Shown here piece after piece: positions 34,056 to 47,692 of a DNA stretch of 64,000 bases. Location: NCBI GenBank assembly GCA_907165065.1, contig OU015528.1, positions 39,981,515-40,045,514 on the forward strand. Direction: 5' to 3'. A program made the position numbers and the translations under genes. Source of the stretch: Caprimulgus europaeus (Eukaryota; Chordata; Aves; Caprimulgiformes; Caprimulgidae). The notes below the pieces were generated by a model. That model was not told where the DNA came from and ran no database searches. It saw only the letters and a program-made list of their open reading frames with translations. Every line of letters begins with the position of its first letter. Position 1 is the first letter of the stretch.

Positions 34056-37000
34056 AACTTGCAAACTGGAAACACACCTATGAACATTAGATTTCATTCA
34101 CAGTGTTTAATATTTTTCTAATAAATAATAATAATAATTTTAAAAAATCATGTTAGGTAGATGTTTTGTTCACAGAGAAGGATAGTTAAAGCAAGTCAAT
34201 GCTCACTTCCAGTCACAGATCTCTTCACTGTTGCATTTTTGTTTGAAGCTGTGTTGTCAGATATAATTAAATCTATTATCAGGCAGCTGCAAATAATGAT
34301 GGAAAACTTGGAAGATTTTATAGCTGATCCTTATAAACAGATCAAAGTTTTTAGTTACCTGATATCTTTAAGTCTTTTAATCCATAAGAATTGACTATGC
34401 ATTTTACAAAGGCAGGTACTTTTGCAATAGTTGAAGCAACAGAGTATTTAACAGACATTATATTCAAGATCCTCAGTTTCTCTGAGTAATGGATTTTAAA
34501 CTCCAACCTTAGATGTTGAAAATGGATTTTCCTTTTTTTTCATTTTACTCAACTAACAAAAAACCCCAAAAGATATCTTAAGACCTGAAAACTAATGTAT
34601 CTAAATTATTATAATCATTAGAAAAGACTTTTACCTAATGAGAGGTAACATTTACTTCAACAACAGGTAAATGCAAAGGGCACAGAACATAGAACTATTT
34701 TTGTCATCAGCAAACATAAGAGGAACCTACAAAAGGGCAGATCCTTGTCCTTCCTTAGGAGTCAAGTAGAACATATTAAGGTCAAAGTTGCTAAACAAGA
34801 TATGGTTAAGATGTTGTTACATCTTGACCCTCAGTACACTCAATTCTTTAAAAAAACAGGAGATAATTTTGATGTGCAATTACCTACAAGAGTTTGTTCA
34901 AGCAGTTAAACGTGGTTAGAAATAATTTTCTATCATTAAAGCATCCACACTTCTGATTTAATGATGAATTTGGAAAAAAAAAAACCTCTGTGAAATGACA
35001 GAAGCTGAAAGGATATTTTGGAATCTCAGTGAAACTTTTTCTTGAATTTAGTTTTATGAGGAGCTGACACTTACCTGAACTGGTTTTATATGTCTTTAAG
35101 TTGCAAGAATATTTTTGTGAAGTCTAATGTGCTTCTTCACTGGTATTCTTTCTCTTCACTGACCAAAAACCCATTAATTTTTAATGTGTTATACAGAGCT
35201 ATTGCATCAGAAAAGGAAAAGAAAGACAGCATGTAGTACGACATTCCTATTAGAAGTGGGCTCAAGGATTGAACCTGATCTAAAACACACAAAGATAAGG
35301 AGTTTGGTATGTTTTTGCCAGAGTAGGTCATTTGTATGAGAGCCTTTTGGCTGAATCTGGCTCATATCTACATGATCTCAGTGTTCAGAAAAGAGAAGCT
35401 ATAAGAGACAGATTGCAGGTTGGAAAGATATGTATAGAGGAAAATTAGGGAAATAATAAATTTATTTCCTCTTTCTATAGTAAATAAACACTTCTGACTT
35501 TCTCTGTTTAAAATTTCTGTGATATTCTTGTCTGCGTGCAGTAGTCAGCCTCTAGACAATCATATATAGTCGATGGACTTATCCTAGTAAGATTTACTCA
35601 TATTCTAAGAAAGAACTGTGAAAGGATTAATTTATACTTAAGTGTTTGTTCTAGTCAATTACACTTTGGCATATTTGGAATTATAAATTCTTTTAACAAA
35701 TTAAGTCAATTTCTGATCTAGTAAGAAATCGGGTTCAATATTTTGGCTTTCCTGGTTAAAAAACTCCATGTTTTTTTCTGAGTGGCAACTTACAAGAATT
35801 CATTTTTCAAAAGACCATATCTTTGTGGTAGCAAAGCAATTAGTTTTACCTCTTAACATAGCTAAGCACGTGACTACACAAAGAAGATAGAGAATTTGTC
35901 ATCTCTTTTACTGAAAAAACCATCCCCTTCAGTAAAGATGACATAGTCTTTGGGTACAATATTTGCATATATATTTTATTGTCTCAAAAATGTGAATTTT
36001 TTGCTTGTAGAATAGAAGGAAGAGTAAACAATCTGCATTTCCAAGTCTGGCCCATTCTGGTAATGGAAATGAAATTTGCAGTGTACCTGTTCAAAATGAG
36101 ATCTTTTTGTATTTCACTGTGACATTAAACTAATGCACAAAGGTATGAACATAAATAGAAGTTTTTATGTCTGCTATTGTATTCAGGTCAAGTGTAATAT
36201 TTATGTTAAACAAATATGCCTGTAATATGCATGATATGGGACTCAGAGGGGACTAATATGTTGCCAAGGTCTCGCATTAAGGCAGCAAGAGCAACACAAG
36301 TAGCATCTGAAAAGCAACTACTGCTCTGTTAAACTCAAGTATCTAAAGGATAACAACAAAAAAAAGTTAAATTAGGTTGGAGTAATTACTGAAACTTTGT
36401 AGAGATCTGCACAAAAGCCTCTCCTCAGGTAGGTATGCAGAATCTAAGTTCTAGTGGCCAGGGGCAATGAAATAACTCCTATAATTTTGGCTTACGATAA
36501 GAACAAACGAGGTCAAAACAATTTCACTTCCTTTGTGGCAGAAAATCAATCTTTAATGAAAAAGTAGAAGAAGTATATGTAATATATACATTCATAAAAC
36601 TTTGGTTTTCTCTTACACAAGACAAAAACTAGGTAGACATGCTATAGTTAAAAAAAATTAAGTTGGATGGAAAATTGGTTAAAAAAAGAATATTTTGATA
36701 CATAGCAAAATAATATTTATTTACATCTCCAAATGAAATTGGAATCACTTATCTAATGATGACCGCAGAGATTTGTCTTAACCCAATAACATTATTGTTA
36801 TTAACAAATTTTGACAAACAGATTTTCAACATAAGCATAAAAGGTGTTGCAAGCAGATCAGAGAACAACACTTCAACAATTCAGAAACACTGTCCAACCT
36901 CTGAAATATTAACTAAAATGAAGAATGAGAATGATGAGATGTCAAGAAAAAAGTAACTGACGGGAGGAAATTTGAAAACATCTCATCTAGGGAAAGGACA

Positions 37001-40000
37001 AGAAAAAGTCTAGAGAGGACTGAAAGGGGTACTGCTAAAATGATCGGTACTGGGCCCAAAGGTCAACCTAACTTACTATTCTGTATCTAACACTAGCCAA
37101 TAAGATACTGCTTAAGAAAGACTGTATGAAGCAGAATAAGATGGACTGACCCCTCCCTAGTTTATTCTCTGACATCTTTGTATTGAAAAATTCTTACAGT
37201 GTGTGAAAGACAGCTTTGCAAAAGAAACAAATGTAATGGTCTCAGCATCAGCTCTGGATTCAACCTTAAAATCTGTGTCAAAAGCTTCTAGTTACAAATT
37301 TGGGGTAGGTGCCGAAAATAAAACTTTAATAGAGTTCAAGGAAGTTTTAAATCACTATCAGGAGAAATTTCTGTAACAGCAGGTTAGACAAATGTTTATG
37401 AGAAGAGGTAGCTGATCCTAGAATGAGTCAGGGAATTAATCATATAAGCTCTTAAGATCTCTTTCAGACATAGAGTCTATGATTCCTTATCTTCTCAGTC
37501 ATCTTCCAGTCATCTTCCAGGTGTTTTTTGTTTCTTTGGCAGAAAATGTATAAAGTGCTTTATGAATAGACCATGTGCAATGTTTGCCGAGGAAGATGAA
37601 ATGAAGAGGTCGTAGCTCTTCTCAGGTGGAGTATGATTCAGCAGCACAAAACCATATATGTCTGGGAGATTTCACTTGAATTTGAACAAAAATGAATGAA
37701 GGAGAATTAAATAAGGATTCAGACTTCACAGGGTGGGGACACATCACAATAGTATCCCAGTGCAAGTATGCAAGATTTGAAGAATAATATTGTTTTCATA
37801 CAAGGAATGAGAATTTTCTTCTCTCCATTATTCAGCACAGCTCAATGTATTTTGTATTTTATTTTCTTTTTCCACCTACTATGTTAGTAATCTTTTTTTT
37901 TTTTTACTATGCTGGCATTCCATACTCTCAGATATAGGATCATACATTGTACAGTTATCTTCCACCATATGCCTTCTTCCTAATAAGTGAAACTTTATTA
38001 AATGAGAAATCATTTGTGTACAGGAAGTCAGCTAAACACAATTGTATTAATTACATTACGACTATATTATAGGTATTACCTAAGGCACCACTAAAAATAT
38101 GAAACAATATATAAGCTGAAACTACTAACGTTTCATATAGGATTTTTCTTGAGTAATTGGCATCCAGACAGACAACATACTTGCAGACTTCTCAATCTTC
38201 TTGTATCAAATAAAATTTTGGGAAAAAAATTAAAAGTAAATGAACATTTCATTGAGAGGTTAGTTCTCCTTCAAAGTTCCATTAAAAAAAGTGTTGTGGC
38301 ATAGTAGCTTTCTTTGTCTCTCATTATTTCTATGGAAGATTTTTTTTCAGTCTCATAATTATGGAAAATCTTATGCCAGAAACAGTGAACTAAACCCCAC
38401 CTTGACATTTGTACATTGTTGTTAATCAAGGCTAATCAGGGTTGTCTCTGTAGCACATAGCAACATAATAGTTTTCTAAACACAAGTACACCCTACAGGT
38501 CTTAATTCATTCTTTTAGAGACACTGACATGATGAGGTTCAACTAGTTATGTTTTTCTCAGTTTGTTTTCTACAAATTTAAATTTTCTAATTAACTGAAT
38601 AAAACCCACATTACCTTAATTGATCTTGTCCATTTTTGCTGTTTTCCCCTTGATTATAAGTATTTTGTGTGATCTCACCATTCATGAAGAACAGTTACTA
38701 GTGAAAATCACTTGACGCATTTTTTTCTCTTCCATGTCTATGATATGTTATGTATCCACTATATATTATGTGTCTATTATGTGTCCACTAGTCCTTAGGC
38801 AGCAGACAAGTAATACAGGATTAGCCTTTTCTCAGACATCTTATGAATGCAACTTGTTACATGTGATAAATATTTCTTCAAACAAACAATATCTGTTGCA
38901 AAAATCTTAATATTAATCTTATGGTGGCATATATTAGTACAGGATTATATTTGTTTTTCTGAAGCATGGCTTCAAAGTTATTTGTACTATTGTTCTTTCC
39001 ATGCACCCAGTTTACATTGCAAAATATGAGGAAATTAATGGTGAATAGCACTACAGCTCTTCCTTTTTTACTATAAGCATTACCTAATCAAATTTACTAT
39101 TATAAATCATTATCACGTGTTAGATACTGATGTTGAACAATAGAGAGATTTGAGTGTTTTTGAAAACATTATCTGTTCAATTGTAAAGAGTGGTTTCACT
39201 TCACAAAATGTTTTGAAGAAACTACAACTATATTTTTCCTTTTTTTTAGTAGCAAGTTCATACATTTGCCTTGATTGTCTACAGCAGTTTTGAACATTGT
39301 TAACTTTATTCTATAAATATAGTTTCACTGAGATGACTGCAATATAAGTGTAAGCGAAACAGCCTCAGTTTAGTTTCAGGGAAATCTGGAAAGGCTCCCA
39401 CTATGCTCTGTACCAAGAGCTCAGACGTCACATTCCATGGAATTTATGACAAGGTGATGGAAAATTTCAACCATATTTTGTCTGTTAAATCAAGGGAAAA
39501 GATTATCATTGCCAAACCCAGTTCCCTCTGCAATTCTTTACCTCAGTTATCTGCAGCTTTCTGCTTGTTATCTGTTTTCTCTCCTCATTGTTCTGACTAG
39601 CAAGGGAAGTACAGGTCACTCTGTAGTGGCACCTGAACACAGCTGCACAGGCTGCTTCTTGTAATGATGAACTTATTACACAATAGCGAGAAATCAAAAT
39701 ACACATTTCCTGGCAAGCTGAAAGGTATCACTTTCAACAGAAGGGTTGCTAATGCAAAGAGGGAAAAGAATCCTTCACATTCATATATTTTTGTAAAAGG
39801 AACTGTTGCATAAGTTGCATCTATGGCAAAATATGTTGAGGTCTGATTAATAAAGAAGCTGACACAATGAGAGGAAAAATGTTTTAGTGGATACAAAAAG
39901 TGTTCTGATCAAACAAAATACAAGCCCCATCAATAATGGCTTGAAAGAGACTATCTTACTGGATACACCAAATATGTCTGGTTTTTTGAAGACTACTTAG

Positions 40001-43000
40001 GTAAAAGTGAGTTACACTGCTCATGCATTTAATGTTATATTTTTTTTTAATGTGCCATGGTATAGAATACAACAGTGTACTGAAAACGTAGTCATAGTGA
40101 TCTGGGGGATATATGTCACAATTTTCTGGCTAGATAATATGAATTTGTTGTTTAAGCAATTGGTTTCTATGGAATAAGAGAAGCAGAAAATTATTTCTGC
40201 AAATTGGTATTGATGAAATGCTCTTTTCTAAGTCATGCATGCAAGTAATTACTGATTAAGTTATATGTTGAAATAATTAAGGTGAATTATTTACTCATTA
40301 CTTCTGTATTTTTTTGTGGGCTCACTTATAGATGGATTGAGTGACATGCTTCACTCCTGATTATTTATAATAATTTTGCTTAGCTGACTTGTCATTTTCT
40401 TGAAGAAATACATCACAAAAATCTAAAATACATCCAAAGACTGGGATTTAACTGAAAGATTCCATTTGAGAAACAAACGTAGAATTATATTAGGAGTTTT
40501 GTGAGGCAATTTTTGCAATTTAACAAAATCACATAAGTTCAAATAGAAGAATGTAAGTTCTTGTGCAGTTATGGTGGTTTTCACTTCATATTCTCCAAAT
40601 CAAATCTGACTTAATTTTTACTTTCCCATGAGATAAAAAACAGGTTTTTCCAAGGCTCATGATGTCATCTCAGAACTGTTACTTTTAAAGATACTTAAAC
40701 TACAACCGTAAAACTCTTTGTTGGTCTTTCTCAAGTCTTCATTCATATTTAGAGCTGCTTCAGACATTTCTTCTTGTATATTTTTCAACCTTTCTTGTAA
40801 ATTCAGTTTCGCAATGTAAGCAGGACTCAGAAACTAAAGGTGCTAGGAGAAAAATTTCCTTCTAAGTCCAGAATAGGTCATAATAGGAAACCCCTGAGCT
40901 TTTCCAGATACACAGGTTCCAGAGGTAATATAAAGCAAATCTCTTCAGTGCTTAACTACTTCAATAACATAAGTGGGCAATTGGCTTGAAGATCCAGGTC
41001 CATCATGAAAAGAATGGTTTCCTATTTATATCAGAATCAAAATTGATGTGCTTCTCTTGGTCATTACATCTGCTTATAGATGATGGAGAGAGGGTAGATG
41101 GGCAAGTTTTAAGCCTCAGAACTGGAATGTTCTCATGAAATGATGTTGCAGTGTGCTTTCAGAGGTTGTATGAAAATCATTTAATAATTTAATCTGACTT
41201 TCCTTTTTCTTTTTTTACATTATCTTTTCAGAAAATTTTTGCTTGGGTAAAAATATAAAATCCTTTCAGTGTTATTTTTGTGATTATTTGCCTCATATGA
41301 GTCTTATCCCTTCCTTTCTGTCTTACTTGAGATGTGAAAAAAGTAAAACTAAACTTAAAAATTATATACATGTAGTTTATGAGCAATAAATTTCCTTTCA
41401 TATTTTTTAAAGTTACTTTCTGCTTCTCACACACAGCCTTACCTCACATATTCCTTTAAGTTCAGGAGGGAATAACATACTGTCCCAGAAATTTCCTAGT
41501 TAGCTTGAGCATTTCAGCCTTTAAAGTATTGCTTTACATACTTCTCTGTAGATTGTTAAAAGTTTTTCAGTTACACTGGATCAGAGTTTATGGTGCAAAT
41601 GCTTCATGTGAAAGACATGGCTGGGAATTCTGTTCCAGCTTAAGTCACCTGGAATTAGATGTCTACCATGTGAGCAGGTGCCTAATTTCCCTTCAAGTTA
41701 ATAGAGCTCTAGGGCTGGATGCAGTTGCCTAGGCACAGACATTCAATACCATCTGAGGTACACTAGAGTTTGCAGTTCCAACTGCTACCTGAAGGATATC
41801 TATCCTCCTTTATGTCCCGTAACTTGCTGATGCTGGCCTCATCATGACAACTCACATCCTAGAGCATCTGAGATGGTACTATAGCTGGAAACCTGTCTTC
41901 GGGCTACACAATTAATATTCTAAACAATACAGTCAGTATAGTCTTGAAACTGTTTAGCTAACTAATCCCTGCGTATTCAGTTGAAGGTGAATTAAATTAT
42001 TCTGTAAGTTTTATTCAGTAGACCTCCTTTAATAGATGTTTAGGCATATCAATATACATGCAAACACCTACATTTGTATGTCTTCATTGCAAACTGATTG
42101 CCATCCAGATTGTTTATCAAATAGTAAATTTGAGATATCTTACCGTGCCTCTTGTTTTCCTTTTAAAGGTTGAAATTAAATCCTTGAGAGATCAATATGT
42201 GGTTTCCATATGTGGTAAAAATGCAAAACCCATTTGCACTTCAGGAGGTAACTTGAGCAGTTGTGACCCATCACCACAGAAAGGTACATCTCACATTATC
42301 TTCCATTTAACCAGCTCTTCTTAGGAGTTGAGGTACATTGAGAAAATGTCTCTCTATAAGTAGCTGAAGAACCTTCTTTTGCCCACAAAGAAGACTTTAG
42401 CTTGAAATTCCTCAACTGTTTTACGTTGTAAGGAGAGGAGAAGAATCAATTCATTTCATGGGACTTCAAGAAATCAGGAATATAGAGTTGGAGGGATCCA
42501 TTCCTGAAAATCTTTGAATCTGATTACATAGCTAAAGATATTAAGCTGGGATGATTTAACAAGTTTTCTAAAATAGTATACAATTGCAACAGGATTTTTC
42601 CAATAAATGTATTGAAATTAAATCTCTTATAGCTGAATCAAAACATTTAAAAATTTAGATTTAAGCTTTCCTCCACTTAAATCATGAGCTTTTCCCTCTT
42701 CAAATTCTTACCAGTTGTGCCTAGCTGAAGTAAAATAATTAACAAAATGAATAGAAATTAATATTAATCTTCTTTTAATCATAAAATGAAATGATATCTT
42801 AATCCTTAAACTTTCAGAATACTTAAAAGTGTATAAAGGCTTATTGATCAGCACTGGAGCTTGATTAGGTGAGTGTTCAAATCAGCAAAGCAGCCAGGCA
42901 GACTGTCTAAAACTGTAGAGTGCATGTAATATAGTGTTCTACTTCAAGTCATGTCTCAGACTCTTACAGTGATGTGCAATAGACTAGTAGAATTTAACTT

Positions 43001-44422
43001 TACCATCTTGTAGAGATTATTTCTACAAGGTTCAAATTGGAGCTACAATAGATTTAAGGAGCACCCTGAACAGACAGTGGTTGATCATTGTGTTAATTGG
43101 AAGTGATGAAGCTATTTTATGTGGTAGAGAAACTAATCAAGATTTATTAAACTCGGGTAACAAACCCATTTGAGAGGGCTCTGGAGAAGTAGGATAATCT
43201 GATTTGATAATTTCTTAGGTAGGAAGACTATAATTCACAACAAATGTCCTGCTCACAGTTCTCATTTGTGAGAGACAGCTCATTGATGTGTCAAACTCCA
43301 CTCCTTCATCTGGACAATGTAATTCTCAAATAAACAAACTTATAATGAACAATTGTAATCTAACTTTGTCATTAGAGAACAGGCATATTAGACTATTCAT
43401 ATTTATCAAACTTCTCATATCCTCTTATTATTGTTAATGATGTGTAACATTCTAAATGCTCACACATACAGGATTAGTGAAAAGCCAATTACAAAAACTG
43501 TTCCAGAAACGCTCTCAAAAGACTGCCACTCTCCAGGCCTTTTTCAAAAGGTGTCCCTGACATAAGTGACACTAACCTCTGAGTTCCTGTTCCTTCCAGC
43601 TGAAGAGAAGTGACTATTTCTTTATCATAGCACACTTTGTTGCCCTCAATCTTCAAATATTACAAGGAGATAAAAAATGTAGCCACTCAACTCTGTTCTA
43701 TTGTCCAGTTCTCATATTATCAATTTTTTTAGTGTAGTTTATCTGTTCAGCTGCATTAGATGACTGATTTCTGGAAGTCCTTTAGACTTCAAGTAGCTTT
43801 TTGATGCTCTTTTGCAATAAGCTTATAAATTCATGTTAACCTCCAGGTCTCCTTCTAAAATCAAAGGTATATGGATAATCCTAAAGCCACCACATAAAAA
43901 AACACAGGCAAACAGCGATAAATGGATTGAAGGATCAACAAGATGTGTCTACTTACATCAGTGAAAATTTCCTTATTGGCATGGTAATGCAGTTATAGAT
44001 GGTAGTCATTCGTATCTTCAAAATTTCAGTATCTAAAATAAGTATTTCAATTAGGTTCAAGGACAAGTATGAGAAAAAATTCAGGAAAGGGGAAAGTTAT
44101 GAGGGCTTTCACATTTCCTGATGATTTACTCTGGTTATCATGATCTTCCACACTAATTTAATGCTTTCCATATTATTAAATCTATCTCGACTGTATGATT
44201 ACCTGAACTAGTTATCCACAATATTAAGAATTAACCTTGATACTTCCATCCACAGTACATGGACTGATTTTCAGGCAGAGAAGGGAATCTTTTCAGTGAG
44301 ACATTCAGGGTCTGTAAAAAGAAAGTCTGTACATATTTTACAATGCCACAGGTACAGTTAATTAGTTCTGCAGAGTTTCATGGTGATATAGATACACTTT
44401 CTAAATTTAGTTTAAATCTAAG

Positions 44423-44446
44423 TGTTATTATTATTATTATTATTAC
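44423..44446. repeat. ATT trinucleotide microsatellite
   Basis: Seven or so uninterrupted TTA/ATT units. It is short and has no link to a neighbouring element. Confidence 0.9.
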
Positions 44447-45734
44447 TATGATTTCAGTGATCCATGCAATGATGTGCTACACTACTGAGCCTCAGGTGTG
44501 TTCATACTGGGTAAGATAGATCTCAATGTACACACTGAGTATGCCCTAACTTTATCCACTTTTCCATGAGTTGTTTGCTCATGCTTTAAAATTTTAAGTT
44601 CTTTTCTCCCTTATCAGATTGACTTGCAAACTGTGAACATGACTGCTAGGCTCTTACATAAATGTTCTTGGCAGCTCCTAACAAAGTCCCTTTGTGTGAA
44701 TGTTTATCTTCTTGAAGATGGTATGCACAAGCTATAAATTACAGGATGATTTTTATTCTTTGCAGAGCCTCCTGTGGGTTTTTTGGGAAAATTTTTCTAC
44801 TGTTGTTTATATTTTCCTTATAGAACTGCAAAACTTCTCAAGTTATATTATGAAAAAATAGAGTTATAGCCAAAAGGTTGGGCTTAGGAAGTAGAAAAAG
44901 GAGGTAGAGTCTAGTTTATCTTGCACTGAAGCTCGTGAGATTTTGCATTGATTTACAGAAGCCCCAGACTGAACTTTTAAGTTGAGGAGCTAAAGGAATG
45001 CTTTTTCAAACAGCAGATGCTGCAGCACACATACTCACACAGAGACACACACAGGGGTTTTTTGACATTTATTGAATTAAAAATATGCTCAGTAGCTAGA
45101 AACTTTGAAAGCAAGACTTGGAATATGACAAGTTCAGGAGAAAGCACCAAAAGACCCATGCAGTGGGATATGCGAAGGGCAAAGTGAAACTAGCAGATTA
45201 GCTTTATCAAGAGACAGAAAGAGCTGCCAAAACACAAGTGAAAACAAGACCTGAGGAGTCAGTCAGGGATGAAAGATATGGGAGGGTCATAAGTCTTTGA
45301 TTAGAATTTTTAATAAGGGATTTATTCGGTGCTGTGAAACTTACTGTAATTTGTCTAAATTTAACTTAATCTGATATTTTTCTTTCAAGTAGAATTGTTG
45401 AAAAATACAGCCACAAAAAGCAGGACTAACAAATATGAGGAGCAGCTTTTTGTAACAAAGCTATACATCTCATACTTGGGGCTTATCTTCAATTTACACT
45501 TCTACAAATTAGAAAATGTTCTTTCAAGTTCTGTGAAGATCCTGGCTGACCTTTATTATTCTGAAGCTTTCTCAATAAACATCATGGTCCATCTGGATTT
45601 TAAGATCATTCTAATACATCATACACCTTTTGTTCAGTATTAAAAACTGTAATTTAATATCTGCATAGAGACAGACACATAAATCACATAAATCAAATAT
45701 TAAAGAGCGATGAAAACTTAATTAATACCATCTC

Positions 45735-45775
45735 TTGCTCATAACTTCTCTTATGGTAAGCTAAGTTATGAGCAA
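45735..45775. repeat. 41-base hairpin with 13-bp perfect stem
   Basis: TTGCTCATAACTT at 45735-45747 and its exact reverse complement AAGTTATGAGCAA at 45763-45775 form the outer stem. Between them, CTTA (45750-45753) pairs with TAAG (45757-45760) around the three-base loop TGG, separated from the main stem by a symmetric CT/CT mismatch. The fold does not extend further out. It is too short for a typical animal microRNA precursor, and a cruciform or small inverted duplication is more likely. Confidence 0.88.
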
Positions 45776-47642
45776 TTGTTTACGCAAATTAAATTCCTGT
45801 GCATGTTAACAAGATGAATTTACAGCTTCAAAATTATAGTTTCTCTTTCCAGTATTTAATTTGTGGAAATCTCTTTCATCATTATATAAGCACATACATT
45901 TTATATGGAGCTTTTGAATAATAGTATTTGGATCTTGGAGAATAAATGTTTAATAATCTTGTTTAAAAGTTAATTGCAGAAGCTAATAAAGAATAAAGTG
46001 GAAATAAACCAATTGATTATAACTAAGATGGCCCACTGATATCTGATTACAAGCTCATATTACTGTCTCAATTGCCTCAGTATTAAATAAAAATGAAATT
46101 CTACATTATAAAACTGGAATTTTCTGTTGCTGAAGGTTGTGATTATAGCGATAATAACTACTAGAGTCATTCCACTGTACAACCTTAGTTCTGGCTGCAT
46201 CTAAAACAAAAATTACTCGATTCATTTTTTAGACATCAAAAAAATGGTTGGATCAACCTTGAGCTTTTAACAAGGAATTTTAAAATATTTTTTTACAAAT
46301 AGAATTTCTGAAAGTCTAATTTTGAACTGGCTGAACTTCCTTAAACGTATGTTTTTTATAAAAGATGTCAGCATGGAAAATATAATGCTATATTATAAGT
46401 TAAGGTTAGCCAAGTTAAGCATGCACTTAAACCTTAAGCATGTGAGTAGTCCTGACAGATAATTATTAATTCTCTAATAACTTAGCTTTGATACATCACA
46501 ATTTCTGCTATCTGTGGTGAATTGTAAGTACTTTTCATTGGAAATTAAAAAAGGGAGAGGCACTGCTGGACACAGCCACAGATTTGAGATTATCATTTTA
46601 CTAGCTTGTACACTTTGCAGAAGAATACAAAAGCTACAACAAAGATAATAATCACAAGATGAGTGGTTGAAAAATTTTTCTGGGTAGCTGGAGAACACAG
46701 AAGTGAGACAACAAATAGCTGAACAAGAGAACAGTAGCACATTCATACTGCCACAATTTCAAGTGTTTGATTGTTCAGTTTCTCAGATAGCATAAATATT
46801 TGAGGCATAAAAATGAGAAATTTAAAATAGTGTGAAACTAGCCACAGGTAAATTTTTGTTCAATTTATTTTCAAATTAAAAGACAAAACATTTCCTTAAT
46901 TTCAAAATTAAACTTTTATTTTTCACATTTTCCCATATTATCTTGATGAATAATTTAGTTCATCTGAACCGATATTTTGTAGTGAGTCTGAAGTACTACC
47001 AAATTTTTTCAGCCAGCCTTAGTTTGAAAATGTGAGATAAAGTGACTGATGAGTATCAAAAAAACTCTTTTTCAAACCTCATCATTTTACTGCTTGGTTG
47101 CCACTCAGTCTATTGTACCATATAGCCAGTGTTGTTTACCTCATGTCTGTATGCAGCTTGAGACTTGGAGTTGTGCACTGTCTCTGCTATAGTGTGAACA
47201 CAACAGAATAGCAGCAGATTCCCAGAAGAATCTGACTTCAAAAGAGAATATTATGTGAAAGAATAGCTTCAGAGCAGCTAAACAAGCAAGTAATTTTTTC
47301 TCGTGATTTAAATGAGTTCATTTAATATTATCATTTCAAATAATCCACAATGGAGGCTTCTAATTTCTCACACCAGGATGAAAACAAATAGTCTACAGTG
47401 AGTGTCACAATTCAGTATGTCACTATTTGAATTTGAAAGAACATGTCAGTGAAATTGCCAGCTGTGTCCAATGCAAGTTCAAGTGGTCACATCCCACCTT
47501 TCTACCTCCAGTAAAGGAAACTGCTTGTTCTCAGAAAGGAAGCACCTGTTAGGAAACGCCTCTCCCTTTTTCAGTCCTTTGAGATCTCTAGTAACAGATC
47601 TTTGGGAAAGGTCATATATCTCATTAGGTTTATCAAATTTTG

Positions 47643-47692
47643 AATAGATGATAGATGCTGTTTAGACTTTTAAATAGATGATAGATGCTGTT
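47643..47692. repeat. Tandem duplication, period 30 bp
   Basis: AATAGATGATAGATGCTGTT occurs at 47643-47662 and again, identical, at 47673-47692. The 10-base spacers differ. It is a local slippage duplication with no visible function. Confidence 0.88.
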
